Below, in pieces: positions 1 through 8,329 of a stretch of DNA of 35,078 nucleotides (positions are counted from its first letter, which is position 1; every line of letters begins with the position of its first letter). The DNA comes from an uncultured Lachnospiraceae bacterium (lineage in GTDB: Bacteria > Bacillota > Clostridia > Lachnospirales > Lachnospiraceae), in contig CADBZI010000019.1 in the NCBI GenBank assembly GCA_902799015.1, positions 1-35,078 of the forward strand, given 5' to 3'. A program made the translations under genes and the position numbers. The notes below the pieces were generated by a model. That model ran no database searches. It was not told the DNA's origin and saw only the letters and a program-made list of their open reading frames with translations.

Positions 1-1841
1 TTCCGGATACCGCCGAGAATGGCTTCCGGACTTTTATCCCCGCATGTATTCAGCGCTAAGATCATGCGTTCTGTCCCAAACATCTCCCCGTCGGCGGCCG
101 TCGCCTCCGGTACACCGTCCGTATAGACAAAGAGCTTATCCCCGGGTGCTATATGGAGATCATATTCCTTATAGCGGACTCCTTCCATCCCGCCGAGTAC
201 AAAGCTATGCTTGTCCTTATACAGCTCAAAGCGGCCATTCTTCCTCCGGATCGCCGGAAACTCATGACCGGCGTTCGCAGCCGTCAGCTTTCCTGTGGAA
301 ATCTCCAGAATACCGAGCCAGGCGGTGACAAACATGTCCATCTGGTTGCTGTCACAGAGTGCTTCGTTTGTCTGATACAGAATCTCAGCGGGACTGTGTA
401 CCTGCCGCGCAAAATCCTCAATGATTCTCTTGGAAAACATCATGAACATCGCACCGGGAATACCCTTGCCGCTGACATCCGCGATGACCAGACACAGGTG
501 ATCTGCGTCAATGAAGAAAAAGTCGTAAAAATCCCCGCCCACGTCCCGCGCGGGGTCCATGGAAGCAAACAGATCCACCTCTCTCCGGTCCGGATAAGGC
601 GGGAAAATGTGAGGCAGCATGCTCTCCTGGATCTGTCTGGCCATGTTCAGTTCCCGGATAATCAGTTCCTGCTCCCTTTTCTGATTCTCCAGTTCCATCT
701 GCTCCCGCTCCATCCGGCGGATCGTATCCATCTGCTGCCGCAGAGCCTGGCTGGTTTTATTGATCTCCTGCTGCATCCTTTGGAATTCGATGATGCTGGT
801 GGGCACGAATTCCCTGGTTTCCAGATCGCCCTGCCCTATGCGTATGATTCCGTCCAGCAGTGATTCAAACTGCGGCATGCGTCTTTTCAGCCACAGGATG
901 TAGAGCGCCATGACAATCAGGAAGATGACGGAAGCGAGAATGGTGACCGTGCGGCGGACATATCGGACTACCTGCTCGTAGCTTTCCATGGAAACCTCGC
1001 GAACGACTGTCCAAGCCGGTGAATCCATCGTCATGGAAAACGCGCAGACAGGCTGATTGTTTTCATTTTGGAAGATTGTTCCGCTGTTGCTCTCGCTGAT
1101 CAGCCGCTCTATGTTCTGACATGCATCCTGGCCCGTATGATAGATTTCCGTCTGATCAGCGGTAAGGAGATGCCATCTGCTTTTTCCATCCTGCAGGGCG
1201 GCAAACTGGTCTTCAAAGATGGACTCATCCATCAGCATCATAGCGTAGCATTCACCGTAACTCGTATTGACAGATCTCCAGGCAGCGATCATGATGTTCC
1301 GGGGCGTTGTACTGTTTTCAAAGCCATAGATCGCAGACCCGGAGAGCGGGCCGACCCACACCGTCTGGCCAAGCGGTGTGTTCAGAATCTTCGCTTTCAT
1401 GTCCTCCGGAAGCGGATTTTCCTCTGGCTGATCAAGGAAAAAGTTGCCCTCCGGGAGTACACCGAACAGGCTTCCGTCCTGCCGCATGAACAGCAGGCCG
1501 AATATGGCGTCGTGTCTTGTCATTTCCCCCCGCAGATAATCCCGGCAGTCGATTCTGCCATGTACCAGCTCTGCCTTTGAAGCGTACTGCAGCCTCGCGT
1601 AGGCAGCGACACGGTCATCCGCCAGGATGCGCTGGACTTCGCTGACGGAAGATGAGATGAGAGGGGGAATCGAATGTGAAACCGTTTCAAAGCCGACTGC
1701 ATTCACATCGTTCTCCTGCTGAAGAATCATATCAATGTACGCCCGGGAAAACAGCGTGGTCAGCAGGATAACCACAAACAAGGTCATGAAGATGACCGGC
1801 AGCATCATGCGAACCCGAAGAGACATCAATTTCTGCTTCAT
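1..1841 (-). CDS. Membrane sensor with SpoIIE/PP2C serine phosphatase domain, 3' end off window
   Basis: I translated this frame through 613 codons without a stop; it leaves the window at position 1, so the C-terminus is missing. Seen: a membrane segment at about residues 12-33, an extracytoplasmic region of about 260 residues, a second membrane segment at about 300-318, a coiled-coil linker (about 350-400), then a PP2C/SpoIIE phosphatase domain from about 400, with metal-ligand motifs DVGGDFYD and IADVSGKGIP and later YTDGVPEA. Such enzymes dephosphorylate anti-anti-sigma proteins of the SpoIIAA/RsbV type (family knowledge). The start ATG follows GGAGGGG by 8 nt, and the upstream lipoprotein gene stops only 5 nt before it, so the two are translationally coupled. 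The sensor region resembles a Cache-type fold only by layout; I see no diagnostic motif. The phosphatase domain closely resembles the one at 11051-12208. Confidence 0.88.
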   Translation of the reverse strand, partial: MKQKLMSLRVRMMLPVIFMTLFVVILLTTLFSRAYIDMILQQENDVNAVGFETVSHSIPPLISSSVSEVQRILADDRVAAYARLQYASKAELVHGRIDCRDYLRGEMTRHDAIFGLLFMRQDGSLFGVLPEGNFFLDQPEENPLPEDMKAKILNTPLGQTVWVGPLSGSAIYGFENSTTPRNIMIAAWRSVNTSYGECYAMMLMDESIFEDQFAALQDGKSRWHLLTADQTEIYHTGQDACQNIERLISESNSGTIFQNENNQPVCAFSMTMDSPAWTVVREVSMESYEQVVRYVRRTVTILASVIFLIVMALYILWLKRRMPQFESLLDGIIRIGQGDLETREFVPTSIIEFQRMQQEINKTSQALRQQMDTIRRMEREQMELENQKREQELIIRELNMARQIQESMLPHIFPPYPDRREVDLFASMDPARDVGGDFYDFFFIDADHLCLVIADVSGKGIPGAMFMMFSKRIIEDFARQVHSPAEILYQTNEALCDSNQMDMFVTAWLGILEISTGKLTAANAGHEFPAIRRKNGRFELYKDKHSFVLGGMEGVRYKEYDLHIAPGDKLFVYTDGVPEATAADGEMFGTERMILALNTCGDKSPEAILGGIR

Positions 1842-1846
1842 GATAC

Positions 1847-3634
1847 TTACCCCTCCGTTCCTGCTGTAGATCGTCTTTCGTATTGCTCAGGCGTATAAGG
1901 CTCGATCCCGTTCGAAATCTGCGCCTCACGAACCAAAGGCACGATGATGGCCGCCGCCTCGTCCCATTGCTGCCGATACGCTTCGAAAACCTCCGGTTCG
2001 CCCAACTCGACGAGCTGACGGATGCTTTCATCCCTGATCTCGTTCCACTCCTCATCCGTTTCTGCCAGGGTAAGATCCACCCATACACTGTCCAGAATCG
2101 CTTCTGCCCTGGCAAGGATGCGAAGCTGCTCCCGAGTCAGGCTGCTCATGCAGGATGTAATCGCTTCACCGCAGTCATTTCTAAAGTCCAACCCGCCGGC
2201 CTGATAGAAGGCATCAGTCGGCAGCTCCACCCCGTAGTGCGCGCAAATATCTTTTGAAATATTGCTGGTCATAGTTGCCTTCGCATATTCACGGTTAATG
2301 GTGACAAAATCCAGCGGATACCCGTCCGGATGAATCACATTGTTGCGCAGCAGCGGCCACGCGCCTGTAAGATCGCCATAAGTCCCCCATTGGGCATAAT
2401 AGTTGTCATCGGAAGCATTCCCCGTCATATAGTCATCAAACTGTTCCTGACCGTATTCGGTCATTCGGGGAATGCCGTCCTCGTCATAATCCCAGGTCAC
2501 ACCCTGCTGGCCCATGGCTGCCTCACGCAGAAAGTCCGGATCGCACATATAGTTAAACAGGCTTAATGCCGCTTCCTTATGCTGGCTGTTCTCGGAGATA
2601 AACCACATGTATTTGGAACCGTTGCCGAGCAGCTGATAGACGTTTGTGTAAAGATTTGTACCAGCGGTTGGTACCAGACCATACCCGCACAGGGTATCCG
2701 GATCCGTCTCGACCATGGCGTTGTAGAAATCCTCAGATTTGTTCTGCAGTCCGAGATACTGCCCACGGATACATTTGGTCTCGTACTGCTCCACCGTCTG
2801 AGTGAGAAATTCCATATCGAAGGAGCCGTCCTCTTTACCGGCCCGGTAGAGCTTGTTGAACCAGCTCATGGTTGACCACCACATGGAGTGCTCCGGATCC
2901 GTGTATCCGTCATACACCTCATTGGTGAAAATATTGTTCTGATACTTATAGGCTGCCCAGTAATCAAGGCTTACCTCCGCCCGGAAGGCAGTGGCATAGC
3001 CGACAAAATTGTTGGTACCGAACAGATAGGTGGGATAGCCTTCCTCGGTGAAAGGATGGTTTTCGTGCATCTGCTGCAGCACCCTCAGATAGTCGTCCTC
3101 ATTGTTGATCGGCGGATAACCCAGCTCTTTGTAATAATCCCAGCGCACGACATACCCCCGGTTGGCAGGCTCATTGCTGTATCCAACGCCGTTGTACCCG
3201 ATCTTCTGGGGAAAAAAATAAAACCCGTCGTCTCCGTCCAACAGCGCAGTGAATACATCATAGGCCATCCGGGTTTCTCCCTGCATAAAGTTCGGGACAT
3301 ACTCCTCCAAATATGGACCGGCATTGAATGCAACGCCATTATCCAGGATGGTGGCAAGATTGTTGTCGGTAGCGACGATGTCCGGCAGATCGCCACTGGC
3401 GAGTCCCGCGGCATAAGCTTCAGGCGTCATATAAACAAACTGTATATCCATGCCCAGCTGATCTTCCAGATACTGCCACAGGCCCACCTGTTCCTCTCCA
3501 TCTACACGTGCACGGGAGCGATCTTCCACATCGCCGATCGTCAGCACCGGGCGTTCCTCGGTGCGGACGAAACAAGACGGAAGCAAACCAAACGTCAGCA
3601 CCGCAGCAAATGTGAGAAACAGGATTTTTTTCAT
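1847..3634 (-). CDS. ABC-type extracellular solute-binding lipoprotein (family 1, LplA/YtcQ-like)
   Basis: 595 residues. Signal peptide with lipobox LLPSC places the acylated cysteine at residue 21, so the mature protein should be membrane-anchored outside the cell. The body has the aromatic-rich pattern of large sugar/oligosaccharide-binding proteins of the YtcQ/LplA type (for example WWSTMSWFNKLY and the FNYMCDPDFL region), and is about 50-100 residues longer than many members because of a helical C-terminal part from about residue 480. RBS GGAGG lies 8 nt before the ATG. No permease or ATPase genes of a sugar ABC transporter occur in this window; the only partner is the SpoIIE phosphatase 5 nt downstream. 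I infer a possible role as ligand-presenting co-sensor for that phosphatase, but transporter genes could lie beyond the left edge. Ligand unknown. Confidence 0.85.
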   Translation of the reverse strand: MKKILFLTFAAVLTFGLLPSCFVRTEERPVLTIGDVEDRSRARVDGEEQVGLWQYLEDQLGMDIQFVYMTPEAYAAGLASGDLPDIVATDNNLATILDNGVAFNAGPYLEEYVPNFMQGETRMAYDVFTALLDGDDGFYFFPQKIGYNGVGYSNEPANRGYVVRWDYYKELGYPPINNEDDYLRVLQQMHENHPFTEEGYPTYLFGTNNFVGYATAFRAEVSLDYWAAYKYQNNIFTNEVYDGYTDPEHSMWWSTMSWFNKLYRAGKEDGSFDMEFLTQTVEQYETKCIRGQYLGLQNKSEDFYNAMVETDPDTLCGYGLVPTAGTNLYTNVYQLLGNGSKYMWFISENSQHKEAALSLFNYMCDPDFLREAAMGQQGVTWDYDEDGIPRMTEYGQEQFDDYMTGNASDDNYYAQWGTYGDLTGAWPLLRNNVIHPDGYPLDFVTINREYAKATMTSNISKDICAHYGVELPTDAFYQAGGLDFRNDCGEAITSCMSSLTREQLRILARAEAILDSVWVDLTLAETDEEWNEIRDESIRQLVELGEPEVFEAYRQQWDEAAAIIVPLVREAQISNGIEPYTPEQYERRSTAGTEG

Positions 3635-3680
3635 CGGTTTTTCCTCCCTCTGACAAATCTTTCAGTTTCACCGCTCAACT

Positions 3681-3686
3681 ATTATA
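3681..3686 (-). promoter_or_regulatory. Extended -10 promoter for the lipoprotein-phosphatase operon
   Basis: On the minus strand TGATATAAT gives a perfect TATAAT box with the TG extension. No good -35 is present at 17 nt, which fits an extended -10 or activator-dependent promoter. Predicted start of transcription is near 3674, about 40 nt before the lipoprotein ATG. Confidence 0.6.
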
Positions 3687-3737
3687 TCATGCTTATCATA
3701 TCGATTGTATCCCCGATCTGCAGACCTTGCTCACTCC

Positions 3738-3780
3738 AACTTTCTTCCCCAACACACAGTATAAAAACTTTCTTCCCCAA
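3738..3780 (-). repeat. Two 15-nt direct repeats upstream of the lipoprotein promoter
   Basis: The minus-strand 15-mer TTGGGGAAGAAAGTT occurs exactly twice, at 3738-3752 and 3766-3780, with 28 nt between starts. It lies roughly 50-95 bp upstream of the extended -10 box, a normal place for an activator. The regulator is not identifiable from sequence. Confidence 0.6.
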
Positions 3781-3781
3781 G

Positions 3782-3946
3782 TCTTCGTTAAATGATCATC
3801 CTATCATGAATGAGCTCTTCGATGGCTTCAGACATGAACAGATATTGAAGTTTATGTTTTCCCCGATTCTATTCCTATTTATTATCTATTGCATTCCGTT
3901 TTTGTTCCTTATTTGAATTATTTATATCCCGTTTCTATTCCTTTTC
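3782..3946. other. A+T-rich non-coding spacer between divergent genes
   Basis: Part of the 414-bp gap (3635-4048) between the divergent lipoprotein and ATPase genes. It is clearly richer in A+T than the flanking genes. I see no ORF with a ribosome binding site, no RNA gene and no long palindrome here; the only supported signals of the gap are the promoters and the direct repeats listed separately. Confidence 0.5.
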
Positions 3947-3975
3947 GTGACTTTAAGTATATTTTATGTTATGAT
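3947..3975 (+). promoter_or_regulatory. Promoter for the AAA ATPase gene
   Basis: GTGACT (3947-3952) and TATGAT (3970-3975) are separated by 17 nt, and the -10 is preceded by TGT, giving an extended -10. This places transcription start near 3982, about 67 nt before the ATG at 4049. Confidence 0.5.
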
Positions 3976-4048
3976 AGTGACCTGAATAACGGTGGTGGAA
4001 AACAGATGTGACAGATGGAATGGCCATCTCATTATTCGGAGGAAATGC

Positions 4049-5368
4049 ATGCTTAAAAGAAAACTTTACTCCAGGATTCTGGATTGGAAAAGGAATCATT
4101 CTCATTCATGCCTGATGATTAAAGGCGCCAGGCAGGTGGGCAAAACATTTATTGTCAGAGAATTTGGTGTTAACGAATACCGTTCCTTTATCGAGATCAA
4201 CTTTATAAAGCAAAAAGAACTCAAGGATATTTTTTCAGGCCCGCTGGATGCCGCAACGATCTATAAGAGAATGACAGCACAGATCAGGGATATACAGCTG
4301 ATTCCCGGAGAGACGCTCATTTTCCTTGATGAAATACAGAACTGCGGGAATGCACGAACAGCGATCAAATTTCTTGCTGAAGACGGCCGGTTTGATGTGA
4401 TTTCCTCCGGCAGCCTGCTGGGACTGACTTATGCGGAGGATGGTGATTCGGAAGTTGAAGAACCTTTTTCCGTTCCGACCGGATATGAAGATTTTCTGAC
4501 CATGTATTCTCTGGATTTTGAAGAATTCCTTTGGGCTATGGGATATGGTGATGAAGCAATCCACGTGCTGCAAAGCTATTTCGATTCAGGTGAAAAAGTC
4601 CCCGCCTCGCTGAATGAACAATATGAGGAACTGTTCCGTGAATACATAGTTGTCGGAGGTATGCCGGAAGCAGTCGATTCATTTTCCAGAAATCAGGACT
4701 TTAATGCGGTGGCTGCCATACAGGAAAGGATCCTTGAGAACTATCGTTTTGATATTGCAAAACACACAAAAGGAGCCGAGAAAGTAAAAGTAAAGGCATG
4801 CTATGAGGCCATACCCAAACAGCTTGCAAAAGAGCTCAAAAAATTTCAGTATGCGACAGTTGAAAAAGGAAAGACCAGTAAAAAATATGGAGGAAGCGTC
4901 CGCTGGCTGATCGATTCAGCGCATGTGCATGCCTGCTATAACGTTCACGAAGCTTACATCCCTCTTCTGGCAAACGCAATCGAAGAGCAGTTCAAGCTAT
5001 ATATCAACGATACAGGATTATTGTGCGCCATCTATGGTTTTGAAACAAAAAGAGCCGTGCTCAATAATACGCTTAAGGGAAATGCAAAAGGCGGCATTTA
5101 TGAGAATATTATCTCAGAATGCCTGGTAAAGAAAGGATACCGGCTTTTTTACTACAAACCGGACGATGACCATGAAGTGGAATTCCTGATTGAAAAGAAC
5201 GGTGAAGTCATACCTGTTGAAGTAAAAGCAGGAAACACCGCTTCCGTTTCGCTAAACAATTTCATCCGGGACTATCAGCCATCAGCAGCGTACAAGCTTG
5301 TCAATGGAAATGTAGGTGTTTCAGATGTAAAAAGAACACTTCCGCATTATATGGTCATGTTTCTATAA
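4049..5368 (+). CDS. AAA_14 / DUF4143 family ATPase
   Basis: 439 residues from the ATG preceded by GGAGG at 7 nt; an upstream in-frame ATG at 3992 lacks such a site. Seen: Walker A GARQVGKT (about residues 26-33), Walker B TLIFLDEIQ (about 89-97), and a C-terminal DUF4143 part ending in a PD-(D/E)XK-like strand pair, HEVEFLI then IPVEVKAG. In most relatives the first motif reads EVDFLI; here the acidic residue is Glu. The family is abundant in gut anaerobes, often in single-gene, variably placed loci, and its function is not established. The gene is alone on the plus strand, has its own promoter and terminator, and is visibly more A+T-rich than its neighbours, which suggests it was acquired or inserted between two signalling operons. 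Confidence 0.88.
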   Translation: MLKRKLYSRILDWKRNHSHSCLMIKGARQVGKTFIVREFGVNEYRSFIEINFIKQKELKDIFSGPLDAATIYKRMTAQIRDIQLIPGETLIFLDEIQNCGNARTAIKFLAEDGRFDVISSGSLLGLTYAEDGDSEVEEPFSVPTGYEDFLTMYSLDFEEFLWAMGYGDEAIHVLQSYFDSGEKVPASLNEQYEELFREYIVVGGMPEAVDSFSRNQDFNAVAAIQERILENYRFDIAKHTKGAEKVKVKACYEAIPKQLAKELKKFQYATVEKGKTSKKYGGSVRWLIDSAHVHACYNVHEAYIPLLANAIEEQFKLYINDTGLLCAIYGFETKRAVLNNTLKGNAKGGIYENIISECLVKKGYRLFYYKPDDDHEVEFLIEKNGEVIPVEVKAGNTASVSLNNFIRDYQPSAAYKLVNGNVGVSDVKRTLPHYMVMFL

Positions 5369-5410
5369 AAGGATGTTGGGGCAGAAGCTCCCCAACATCC
5401 TTTATTTAAA
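5368..5410. terminator. Bidirectional intrinsic terminator after the ATPase gene
   Basis: A perfect 14-bp stem, AAAGGATGTTGGGG with its complement, and an 8-nt loop begins inside the ATPase stop codon and is followed by TTTATTT on the plus strand. On the minus strand it is followed by TTTTATAG, so it can also stop transcripts of the kinase operon arriving from 5591. Confidence 0.85.
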
Positions 5411-5590
5411 CCTTCCGAACCATTTTCAAACATTATTTTTCAGACTCTGGTTTACAAAATGAAAGGCAATCTCTATAATTGAGAATCAATCTTCCGAACG
5501 GTAAAGGGTTCAAATCTCAGGATCGCATGGATGTATGCATGACCGATATTCCCGGTCAGTATAATGACGGTGAACAGAGTCAGGGCAACT
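5411..5590 (-). other. Intergenic stretch with a possible decayed membrane-protein fragment
   Basis: Downstream of the kinase-DegV stop, one minus-strand frame (about 5600-5473) reads a hydrophobic stretch, VALTLFTVIILTG, followed by a polar tail ending RKIDSQL. It has no start codon or RBS of its own outside the DegV coding sequence. It could be the relic of a membrane protein or chance. A short hairpin TGACCG/CGGTCA lies within it. No other feature is seen in the gap. Confidence 0.2.
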
Positions 5591-8329
5591 TTAATACTTC
5601 GTAAAGAACAGGAGACCGAATGTTCCCGGTCCGCAGTTGGTTGCAATCCCGGCAGAAGCTTTCTGGACATAAATTTCATCGAACGTCAATTCTACTTCAA
5701 CCTTCTGCCGGATTCTTTCCAGTTCTTTCGTTGTCATGCCGCTGTACGTAATGAAAAGCATGCGGCGGTCAATGGTCCCGTGCACACGGAAGGCGGAGGC
5801 AATGTATTTTTCCCAAACCTGTTCCCTGGAGCCGAAGAATACTTTCGCAACGCCGATCTTTCCTTTTTTAAGTCCCGTCACAATATGTGCGTTAAATGCT
5901 TTCACAAGATTTCCGACCGGTTCCGGAACCTGGTTCTGCCGTACCAGGTAGTCCAGTGTGTCAGTAATAAAGCGCGTGTGCACATGGCTTTTCATCTCTT
6001 CAAGTCTTGCGACGATCTGGCTGACTTCCAGGCCTTCGTCTGCCAGACGTGCTGCCTCGATAGCCATCAGTCCCTGACCGCTTGACAGTTGCCCGGAATC
6101 GACCACGGTCACATTTCCAAAATCTTCCGCAGCATCCATTGCCGCCTGGCAGCCGCTGTGCTCCACCTTGCCGGAAATAGCCAGATGAATGATGTTATTG
6201 GCGCTGTCAAGCTGTTTTGAGAAAAACAGGCTGTACTCTTCTTCCGTGGGCGAAACGACTTCCGCTTTCGAACCGGGATTCTCCATGTATGCCAACAGGC
6301 CGTCTGTTTCAATCTCCAGGCCGTCTTTGAAGAGTCCTTCATTTGTTTTGATCATATGAGGAATCTGCTCAATGTTATATCTTTCAAGCAGTACGTCCGG
6401 GATGTCCGCGACACTGTCAGTCGTTATCCTGATCCTCGCTCTCTTTATATCCTCATTTACCCAGACCGCGCTTTCCTTTGTGACATCGTTCACCGTTCTT
6501 GTCACGGTAACGATATCCTCCGGAAGAAAATGACAAACGGTGTTTTCCAGATCTTCTCCCCGGACAGGTTTCATCAGATACCCGTCAAATCCCTCTTTCC
6601 GGTACAGGTTCTGCATATCGCTTCCGGCATTGGCCGTCAGGGCTATGACCTTTGATTCGTGGCACGAGCCGCCGGTCTGTTTGCGTATGGCATGCAGGCA
6701 CTCGATCCCGTCCATCCCGGGCATTTTGTGGTCCATCAGGATGACATGGTAATAATTATCGAACGTCTTTTTCAATGCTTCCTGTCCGGATGAGGCTGTA
6801 TCCAGATTCACCCTGGTATCTGCGAGAAGCTTCGTTACTACCAGAAGGTTGGCTGCAGTATCATCCACGACAAGCACCTTTGCCTCCGGAGCCTCGAAGG
6901 ATTTCACATACTGATATGACTTTTTGTCTTTCCTGCTGCGCTCCGCGTCAAAGGCTCCCAGGGGTTCGTCGCTGATGATCCGCTGCGGTATCTCGATCAC
7001 AAAGGTGGAACCTTTTGTGTAAACACTGTTTACCGTAATCGTTCCTCCCATCAGATCCACAATCTGTTTTACAATGGACAGGCCGAGCCCGGTACCCTCA
7101 ATGTATTTATTTTTCTCATTATCAACCCTTTTATAGGCTGAAAACAAATGCGGGATGCTTTCCTTTTTGATTCCTATGCCGGTATCAATGACTGAAAAAA
7201 TGATTCTTGCGTTTCCCTTTTCATCCTTCTTACTCTGGACGGAAAGTGTTACAGAACCTTCGCGTGTGTACTTGATGGAGTTATTCAGTACATTGATCAG
7301 GACCTGCCGGATCCTCATCTCATCCCCTTCCAATTGTGAGGGAAGGTCCGGAGCTACTTCTATATGGAAAGCAAGATCTTTTTCGTTTGCCCGGAGCCAG
7401 AGCATCCCCACGATATCCGAAAGCATATCTCCGACGCTATAGGGAGCAAGGGTCAGTTCCATCTGTCCCGATTCTATTTTTGACATGTCGAGAATATCAT
7501 TGATCAGATGAAGCAGCATCCTGCTGGCAGCCTGTATATTTTCGGCGTCTTCGTTGATCTCCTCTGAGACGTTCTGGCGGAGGATCATTTCATTCAGTCC
7601 GATGATCGTATTGATGGGGGTACGTATTTCATGGCTCATGTTGGAGAAAAACCGGTTCTGAGCCTGATTAAGTTTCCGTATCTCTTCTTTCTGTGCCTCC
7701 TGCTCCAGGATATTTTTCTGGGCAACATATTTGCCATAGTAAATAACAATCGAAAGGACAAAATGTATGATGATAAAAACGAGAAAATCGCCCAGTTCGC
7801 TCTTGATGATCGTTCCGCCGATACTGGATGAGAGATAATAATTTATCTGAAACAGATCTGCAATCACTGTTAAGCCAAGAAACACCCGTATATCCATATA
7901 CACGCAGAAAGGCATACACATCGAGACGATGATGAAAAGCGTCGGCACGGCCCGTCCATGGGACAGATAATCCAGATGGCACACTGAAAGCGCCCATAAA
8001 TGCCATACCACCATCATCACCGTATTGATCAGCGGCAGCCACCGATATCTTTCATCAAATTTACTCCGGATGAACAAAAACAGACATTCAACCAGAAGGA
8101 GGCAGACAAGCATCACATTATAGCTGAGACGAAGGCTGGCCAGAAGAGCGGCGTCCCCATAGGATCCCGGCCATATATAGGAATTGACCTCAAATACGCC
8201 TATTGCCAGTGCAAAGATCGGATAGACAAAAAGCGATATCATGAGTGCATCGTATAAACAGCTTTTTTCCAGCTTCTCATAGTTAGGATTTTTCTTCGGA
8301 TGAAAAATAAATTCAAACACTTTACTCAT
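5591..8329 (-). CDS. Membrane hybrid histidine kinase - receiver - DegV (fatty-acid-binding) fusion
   Basis: 912 residues from the ATG at 8329, which overlaps the stop of the upstream kinase by 8 nt (ATGAGTAA). Order: five or six membrane segments (about 25-200); HisKA with H-box SNMSHEIRTP (His233); HATPase with N-box NVLNNSIKYT, DTGIGI and GTGLGLSIV; receiver domain (about 483-602) with VLVVDD, phospho-acceptor ILMDHKMPGMDG (Asp533) and LMKPV; then a full DegV/EDD domain (about 633-912) opening ITTDSVADIP, with IIHLAISGKVEHSG, TVVDSGQLSSGQG and the C-terminal GPGTFGLLF typical of the family. DegV/FakB proteins bind a fatty acid and present it to the kinase FakA (family knowledge). The usual TSQPS loop is replaced by VVSPT. 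The frame is continuous across the join with no internal start signal. Inference: a phosphorelay kinase that also reads or carries an acyl ligand. Confidence 0.92.
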   Translation of the reverse strand: MSKVFEFIFHPKKNPNYEKLEKSCLYDALMISLFVYPIFALAIGVFEVNSYIWPGSYGDAALLASLRLSYNVMLVCLLLVECLFLFIRSKFDERYRWLPLINTVMMVVWHLWALSVCHLDYLSHGRAVPTLFIIVSMCMPFCVYMDIRVFLGLTVIADLFQINYYLSSSIGGTIIKSELGDFLVFIIIHFVLSIVIYYGKYVAQKNILEQEAQKEEIRKLNQAQNRFFSNMSHEIRTPINTIIGLNEMILRQNVSEEINEDAENIQAASRMLLHLINDILDMSKIESGQMELTLAPYSVGDMLSDIVGMLWLRANEKDLAFHIEVAPDLPSQLEGDEMRIRQVLINVLNNSIKYTREGSVTLSVQSKKDEKGNARIIFSVIDTGIGIKKESIPHLFSAYKRVDNEKNKYIEGTGLGLSIVKQIVDLMGGTITVNSVYTKGSTFVIEIPQRIISDEPLGAFDAERSRKDKKSYQYVKSFEAPEAKVLVVDDTAANLLVVTKLLADTRVNLDTASSGQEALKKTFDNYYHVILMDHKMPGMDGIECLHAIRKQTGGSCHESKVIALTANAGSDMQNLYRKEGFDGYLMKPVRGEDLENTVCHFLPEDIVTVTRTVNDVTKESAVWVNEDIKRARIRITTDSVADIPDVLLERYNIEQIPHMIKTNEGLFKDGLEIETDGLLAYMENPGSKAEVVSPTEEEYSLFFSKQLDSANNIIHLAISGKVEHSGCQAAMDAAEDFGNVTVVDSGQLSSGQGLMAIEAARLADEGLEVSQIVARLEEMKSHVHTRFITDTLDYLVRQNQVPEPVGNLVKAFNAHIVTGLKKGKIGVAKVFFGSREQVWEKYIASAFRVHGTIDRRMLFITYSGMTTKELERIRQKVEVELTFDEIYVQKASAGIATNCGPGTFGLLFFTKY

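Noticed and set aside
2888-3916. Plus-strand open frame opposite the solute-binding lipoprotein
   Set aside because: It runs across the real gene and into its promoter region; no RBS and no recognisable protein features.
5591-6430. DegV as a separate gene
   Set aside because: The frame is continuous with the receiver domain, and no start codon with an RBS lies at the join; a true fusion is the simpler reading.
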